64,000 nucleotides of DNA, taken from the NCBI GenBank assembly GCA_016718155.1, contig JADKEH010000001.1, positions 62,001 through 126,000 on the forward strand, given 5' to 3'. The stretch is from Candidatus Rhodoferax randersensis (GTDB lineage: Bacteria; Pseudomonadota; Gammaproteobacteria; Burkholderiales; Burkholderiaceae_C). Below the pieces are notes generated by a model, which saw only the letters and a list, made by a program, of their open reading frames with translations, did no database searches and was not told the origin of the DNA. Each line of letters opens with the position of its first letter. The stretch's first letter is position 1. Both the position numbers and the translations under genes were made by a program. Positions 59,676 through 64,000 of this stretch are shown piece after piece.

Positions 59676-61615
59676 GCGGCCTCCACAGCGCGGCGGGTTG
59701 CTTTGGCGTCACGGCACTTGGTGCCGGCCTGGGTCGTGTTGAGCAGAAACTTTTGCATATCCCAGGCCCCGGTAGGGCAACGTTCGGCGCACAGGCCGCA
59801 ATGCAGGCAAACGTCTTCGTCTTTCACCATCACCCGTCCTGTCTTCAAGGCGCCCGACACATAGAGGTCTTGCGCCTGGTTGCGCGCAGGTGCCTTCAGA
59901 CGCGTGCGCAGATCGGCCTCCTCCCCGTTGCTGGTGAAGGTGATGCAATCCATCGGACAGATGTCCACACAGGCGTCACACTCGATGCAGGTGTGTTTGG
60001 TGAACACAGTCTGCACGTCGCAATTGAGGCAACGGCTGGCCTCCTTGAAGGCGGTGGCAGCATCAAAGCCCAACTCCACTTCCACTTTGATGCTGGCCAG
60101 CGCCACCTCGGCCTTGGCCCATGGCACTTTGAAGCGCAAGTCGTTGGAGACATCGTTGTCGTAGCTCCACTCGTGAATGCCCATCTTGGTGGACATCAGG
60201 TTGGTCATCGGTGCGGGACGCTGGCCGATGTCTTCGCCATGCAGATGGCGGTCGATCGACACCGCCGCCTCGTGGCCCTGCGCCACCGCCGTGATGATGT
60301 TCTTGGGGCCGTAAGCGGCGTCGCCTCCAAAAAACACCTGTGGCAAAGTGGACTGAAAGGTGTCGCCCAGCAACTTGGGCAGACCCCACTTGTCGAACTC
60401 GATGCCCACATCGCTCTCGATCCACGGAAAGGCGTTTTCCTGGCCCACCGCAATCAGCACCACATCGCAGGGCACCAGCACATCGGGCTCGCCGGTGGGC
60501 ACCAGGCTGCGCTTGCCAGTGTCGTCGTAGACCGCCTTGACGATCTCAAAAACCATGCCCGTGAGTTGGCCGCCACGGTGCTCGAAGGACTTCGGCACAT
60601 GGAAGTTGAGGATCGGGATACCCTCATGCAGCGCGTCTTCCTTCTCCCAGGGCGAGGCCTTCATTTCCTCAAAGCCGCTGCGCACAATCACCTTCACATC
60701 CGTGCCGCCCATGCGGCGTGCCGAGCGACAGCAGTCCATCGCGGTGTTGCCGCCACCCAGCACAATCACGCGCTTACCAATGCTGGTGATGTGTCCAAAG
60801 GACACCGAGGCCAACCAGTCGATGCCGATGTGGATGTTGTCGGCGATCTCGGTGCGCCCCGGAATCACCAGGTCACGCCCACGCGGTGCGCCGCAGCCGA
60901 CAAACACCGCGTCGTAACCCTGCCCCAGTAACGCACGCATGGAGTCGACCCGTTGCCCACTCTTGAAGTTGACGCCCATATCGAGGATGTAACCGGTCTC
61001 CTCGTCGATGACCGACTCGGGCAGGCGAAAGCGCGGGATCTGGCTGCGGATGAAGCCGCCGGCCTTGGCCTCACCGTCGAACACGGTGATGTCGTAACCC
61101 AGCGGCGCCAGATCGCGCGCCACGGTGAGCGACGCCGGCCCGGCACCGATGCAGGCCACACGTTTGCCGTTCTTGGGGCCGATCTTGGGCATGCGGCCCT
61201 TGACGTCTTCCTTGTTGTCGGCCGCGACGCGCTTCAGGCGGCAGATCGCCACCGGTTCGGGAAGCACACCATTACTCTCCTCGACCCGCCCGCGCCGACA
61301 GGCGGGCTCGCAGGGCCGGTCGCAAGTGCGGCCCAGCACGCCGGGAAACACGTTGGACACCCAGTTGATCATGTACGCGTCGCCATAACGACCCTGCCCG
61401 ATCAGGCGGATGTACTCGGGCACGGGGGTGTGGGCCGGACAAGCCCATTGACAATCCACGACTTTGTGGAAGTACGCGGGATCAGCGATATTGGTAGGCT
61501 GCAAAGGGGGCTCCTGGTCCGCAAACCGGCGACCACTGCCGGTCTGACGATGCACGGAGTCTAAGCCGACACAGGCCCGCAAATCGATCGGGGATTCCCT
61601 CAGTGTGGTCATCAC
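59672..61615 (-). CDS. korC: FAD/NAD(P) oxidoreductase fused to a 2x4Fe-4S ferredoxin (KorC-like)
   Basis: 647 aa. An N-terminal Fe-S region with the cysteines of the glutamate synthase small-subunit type (VVDCQWACPAHTPVPEYIRL and RTCDRPCEPACRRG) precedes an FAD motif (CIGAGPASLTVARDLAPLG) and an NAD(P)H motif (VIVLGGGNTAMDCCRSARR). The C-terminus has two ferredoxin sites (CIECDACVDICPMDC and CLHCGLCAERCPTGAW). This suits electron transfer between the 2-oxoacid oxidoreductase and NAD(P)H. Its gene overlaps korA by 4 bases and opens the operon. Assignment to KorC is by architecture and context. Confidence 0.83.
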   Translation of the reverse strand: MMTTLRESPIDLRACVGLDSVHRQTGSGRRFADQEPPLQPTNIADPAYFHKVVDCQWACPAHTPVPEYIRLIGQGRYGDAYMINWVSNVFPGVLGRTCDRPCEPACRRGRVEESNGVLPEPVAICRLKRVAADNKEDVKGRMPKIGPKNGKRVACIGAGPASLTVARDLAPLGYDITVFDGEAKAGGFIRSQIPRFRLPESVIDEETGYILDMGVNFKSGQRVDSMRALLGQGYDAVFVGCGAPRGRDLVIPGRTEIADNIHIGIDWLASVSFGHITSIGKRVIVLGGGNTAMDCCRSARRMGGTDVKVIVRSGFEEMKASPWEKEDALHEGIPILNFHVPKSFEHRGGQLTGMVFEIVKAVYDDTGKRSLVPTGEPDVLVPCDVVLIAVGQENAFPWIESDVGIEFDKWGLPKLLGDTFQSTLPQVFFGGDAAYGPKNIITAVAQGHEAAVSIDRHLHGEDIGQRPAPMTNLMSTKMGIHEWSYDNDVSNDLRFKVPWAKAEVALASIKVEVELGFDAATAFKEASRCLNCDVQTVFTKHTCIECDACVDICPMDCITFTSNGEEADLRTRLKAPARNQAQDLYVSGALKTGRVMVKDEDVCLHCGLCAERCPTGAWDMQKFLLNTTQAGTKCRDAKATRRAVEAA

Positions 61616-61696
61616 TCAACAGTTTGTTGAGCCATCGCAAGCAAATCGCTGCCAGCCAGCGCGACGCAGCCGCGCTGTGCCGCAGACGCCGCCCCC

Positions 61697-62182
61697 TCAG
61701 TCGCCCAGGCCTGCCAGCCGCGAGAAGGCCGCCACCACTTCCACGGGCGCCTGCACCAGCTCAATCAGCACGCCCTCGCCAGCAATCGGGAACTCCTCGT
61801 TGGCCTTGGGGTGCAAAAAGCAGATGTCAAAACCGGCCGCACCCTTGCGGATGCCGCCCGGTGCAAAACGCACGCCCTGGGCCGTCAGCCATTCGACGGC
61901 CTTGGGCAAATCGTCAATCCACAGGCCCACGTGGTTAAGCGGCGTCGTGTGCACCGCTGGCTTCTTGTCGATGTCCAGCGGCTGCATCAGGTCCACCTCC
62001 ACCTTGAAGGGGCCGCTGCCCATGGCACAGATGTCCTCGTCCACGTTCTCGCGTTCGCTTACAAAGTTGCCGGTGACAGTGAGCCCCAGCATGTCCACCC
62101 ACAGGGTGCGCAGCTTGTCCTTGCTGGGTGCGCCGATGGCGATTTGCTGAATACCCAGTACCTTGAACGGTCGAGGGCTCAT
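61697..62182 (-). CDS. mce: VOC-family protein, probable methylmalonyl-CoA epimerase
   Basis: 161 aa glyoxalase-fold protein. Two beta-alpha-beta-beta-beta modules are suggested: FKVLGIQQIAIGAPSKDKLR at the start, then LNHVGLWIDDLPKAVEWL in the middle. Metal ligands match His/Gln, His and Glu positions (HVGLWIDD, LIELVQ). Its start overlaps the end of the acyl-CoA carboxylase gene, typical of propionyl-CoA pathway operons, so methylmalonyl-CoA epimerisation is the best guess. A general VOC dioxygenase or lyase is possible. Confidence 0.72.
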   Translation of the reverse strand: MSPRPFKVLGIQQIAIGAPSKDKLRTLWVDMLGLTVTGNFVSERENVDEDICAMGSGPFKVEVDLMQPLDIDKKPAVHTTPLNHVGLWIDDLPKAVEWLTAQGVRFAPGGIRKGAAGFDICFLHPKANEEFPIAGEGVLIELVQAPVEVVAAFSRLAGLGD

Positions 62183-64000
62183 ACTGCAAACTCGATAATC
62201 GCCTGGTCCACCGAAAGCGACTCACCCTTGGCGGCCAACACCTTGCTGACCACACCATCGGCCATGGCGAACAGCACGTTCTCCATCTTCATGGCCTCGA
62301 TCACCGCCACACGCTCGCCAGCCTGAACCTTCTGACCGGGCTGCACTGCAACGTCCACCAGCAAGCCCGGCATGGGCGACAAGACATAACGACTCATGTC
62401 CGGCGGCGCCTTGTAGGGCATCAACGCGTACAACTCGGCCGCGCGTTTGGACAGCACCAGCGTGTCGATCTGCGTGCCGTTGTGGGCCACCCGGATGGCA
62501 AGTGGGTTTTTGAAAGCCAGCGTTCCGCGCTCAACCTGAGCGGTGAACGGCTCGCCGTTGCAGGTGCCGCTGATGCGCACCTCACCGAGCCGGTATTTGC
62601 TACACAATTTGTAGCTACGTTCGCCCACTCTGATTGCGCTGGAGCCCGATTTGGCATCAAACTCGGTGACCACCACCTGAGTCGGGACATGTTGCCCCTC
62701 CTTACCCAAGGTCACCACCACGAAGTCTTCCCCCACAGCGATCTCGTGCCCTTCAAGTTGGCCGCTGATGGCGGTGGCGCGGCCACGGTAACGGCGGTGC
62801 ACAAAGGCGGCAATCGCCACCAGCAAATCGGCATCGTCGTGCGGCACGTCTTCGGCGCGAAAGCCCTGCGCGTAGTGCTCGGCGATAAAGCCGGTGTTGA
62901 AGTCGCCCTTGACAAACTTGGGGTGTGCCAACAGCGCTGCCTGGAACGGAATGTTGCTCGACACCCCGCGAATCACAAAACCGTTCAGCGCCTCGCGCAT
63001 CTTGGCAATGGCTTCGAGCCGATCCTTGCCGTGCACGATCAGCTTGGCAATCATCGAGTCGTAGAACATCGGAATCTCGCCTCCATCCTGCACCCCGGTG
63101 TCCACCCGCACACCCTGCCACTTGGTGACGTCGGCGGCAAACATGGTCTCGGTCGGCGGCTGAAAGCGCACCAGCCGCCCGGTGGACGGCAGGAAGCCGC
63201 GAAACGGGTCCTCGGCATTGATGCGGCACTCCATCGCCCAGCCATCACGCTTGACCTCGGCTTGCGTCAGGGGCAGCTTCTCACCCGCCGCGACACGAAT
63301 CATCAACTCCACCAGGTCCAGCCCGGTGATGCACTCGGTCACCGGATGCTCCACTTGCAGCCGCGTGTTCATCTCCAGAAAGTAAAAACTCTGGTCCTTG
63401 CCGACCACAAACTCCACCGTGCCAGCGCTTTGGTACTTGACCGCCTTGGCCAGCGCCACCGCCTGCTCGCCCATGGCCTTGCGCGTGGCATCGCTGATGA
63501 AGGGGCTGGGCGCCTCTTCGATCACTTTTTGGTGGCGACGCTGAATCGAGCATTCACGCTCATTGAGGTACAACACGTTGCCGTGCGAATCGCCGATGAG
63601 TTGAATCTCGATGTGGCGGGGTTCTTCAACGAACTTCTCGATGAAGACCCGGTCGTCACCAAAGCTATTGCGCGCCTCGTTGCGGCAACTGGTGAAGCCG
63701 TCGAACGCCTCCTTGTCATTAAAGGCCACACGCAAGCCCTTGCCGCCGCCACCTGCACTGGCCTTGATCATCACCGGGTAACCAATGCCCTTGGCGATCT
63801 CCACCGCGCGCTCAGCCGTGTCGATGGCGTCGTTGACACCGGGGATACAGTTGACACCCGCCGCGCCAGCCAGCTTTTTGGACTCGATCTTGTCGCCCAT
63901 CGCCCCAATGGAATAGTGCTTGGGGCCAATGAAGATGATGCCCTCCTCTTCCACCCGCTTGGCGAACGCCGCGTTCTCGCTGAGGAAGCCATAGCCGGGG
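62179..64000 (-). CDS. Acetyl/propionyl-CoA carboxylase biotin carboxylase subunit, 5' end outside the window
   Basis: About 607 C-terminal residues; the gene runs off the right edge, with PGYGFLSENAAFA visible before the first in-window Met. The biotin carboxylase ATP-grasp domain has KASAGGGGKGLRVA, ECSIQRRHQKVIEEAPS and RLQVEHPVTE with catalytic Arg and Glu. A BT-like linker domain of about 150 residues precedes the biotin-carrier domain with EAMKMEN (biotinylated Lys). This layout is that of PccA-type alpha subunits, which carboxylate propionyl-CoA with a beta subunit encoded elsewhere. Confidence 0.92.
   Translation of the reverse strand, partial: PGYGFLSENAAFAKRVEEEGIIFIGPKHYSIGAMGDKIESKKLAGAAGVNCIPGVNDAIDTAERAVEIAKGIGYPVMIKASAGGGGKGLRVAFNDKEAFDGFTSCRNEARNSFGDDRVFIEKFVEEPRHIEIQLIGDSHGNVLYLNERECSIQRRHQKVIEEAPSPFISDATRKAMGEQAVALAKAVKYQSAGTVEFVVGKDQSFYFLEMNTRLQVEHPVTECITGLDLVELMIRVAAGEKLPLTQAEVKRDGWAMECRINAEDPFRGFLPSTGRLVRFQPPTETMFAADVTKWQGVRVDTGVQDGGEIPMFYDSMIAKLIVHGKDRLEAIAKMREALNGFVIRGVSSNIPFQAALLAHPKFVKGDFNTGFIAEHYAQGFRAEDVPHDDADLLVAIAAFVHRRYRGRATAISGQLEGHEIAVGEDFVVVTLGKEGQHVPTQVVVTEFDAKSGSSAIRVGERSYKLCSKYRLGEVRISGTCNGEPFTAQVERGTLAFKNPLAIRVAHNGTQIDTLVLSKRAAELYALMPYKAPPDMSRYVLSPMPGLLVDVAVQPGQKVQAGERVAVIEAMKMENVLFAMADGVVSKVLAAKGESLSVDQAIIEFAV

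Overview
The window looks like a chromosomal segment of a betaproteobacterium of the order Burkholderiales, most likely Comamonadaceae and close to Rhodoferax or Polaromonas. This is inferred from gene order and protein style, not from a database search. Supporting signs are the tauE-cysI-DUF934-cysH-cysD-cysN sulfate assimilation operon, the iscR-S-U-A-hscB-hscA-fdx operon next to uvrB, an intracellular PHA depolymerase, and a KorABC-like 2-oxoacid:ferredoxin oxidoreductase. No prophage, CRISPR array, complete insertion sequence or rRNA operon was seen.

Layout. 1-6.0 kb: nucleoside uptake and salvage (tail of a BMP-family binding protein, ATPase, two permeases, ribokinase-family kinase, nucleoside hydrolase). 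6.1-12.2 kb: assimilatory sulfate reduction, a translationally coupled operon using a four-cysteine APS reductase. 12.3-13.8 kb: 7Fe ferredoxin and ferredoxin-NADP reductase. 13.9-16.5 kb: repeats, a clear TPP riboswitch and a TonB-dependent receptor, which suggests uptake of thiamin or a precursor across the outer membrane. 16.5-19.6 kb: tRNA-Asn, tRNA-Val, small hypothetical genes, a VanZ-like gene with a frameshift and an SRAP-type DNA repair protein. 19.6-26.0 kb: dnaQ-like exonuclease and the Fe-S assembly operon under IscR, with a type 1 IscR site; hscA is broken by a one-base shift. 26.2-32.5 kb: uvrB, a thermonuclease, a potassium channel, an aspartate aminotransferase and a nucleotidyltransferase/exonuclease pair. 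33.1-39.6 kb: an AraC regulator divergent from an FAD oxidase, a glycerol-3-phosphate dehydrogenase and an FGGY kinase.

39.7-47.8 kb holds the most unusual block. An OmpR/EnvZ-type two-component system diverges from a nine-gene run: DUF3365 haem protein, cytochrome c'-like protein, DUF2892 membrane protein, porin, soxX, soxA, soxY, soxZ and a second c'-like cytochrome. It carries the sulfur carrier SoxYZ and the loading cytochrome SoxXA but no soxB or soxCD in the window, so it may be a dedicated sulfur-compound module with its own outer-membrane entry and haem proteins.

48.0-64 kb: an SPFH-protein operon, a secreted hypothetical protein divergent from a zinc phospholipase/nuclease-like protein, PHA depolymerase with an RnfB-like ferredoxin, a chemoreceptor with a C-terminal sensor domain, a CBS protein, the KorABC-like operon, and a VOC protein (probable methylmalonyl-CoA epimerase) coupled to the biotin carboxylase subunit of an acyl-CoA carboxylase that runs off the right edge.

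A family of modular inverted-repeat elements, with arms beginning CGTCATTGCGA, occupies six intergenic loci. One lies inside the isc operon between iscS and iscU, and one abuts the end of glpD. Three otherwise intact genes (vanZ-like, hscA, glpD) carry single-base frameshifts, two of them at G4 runs. This may reflect sequencing or assembly error rather than true gene loss.
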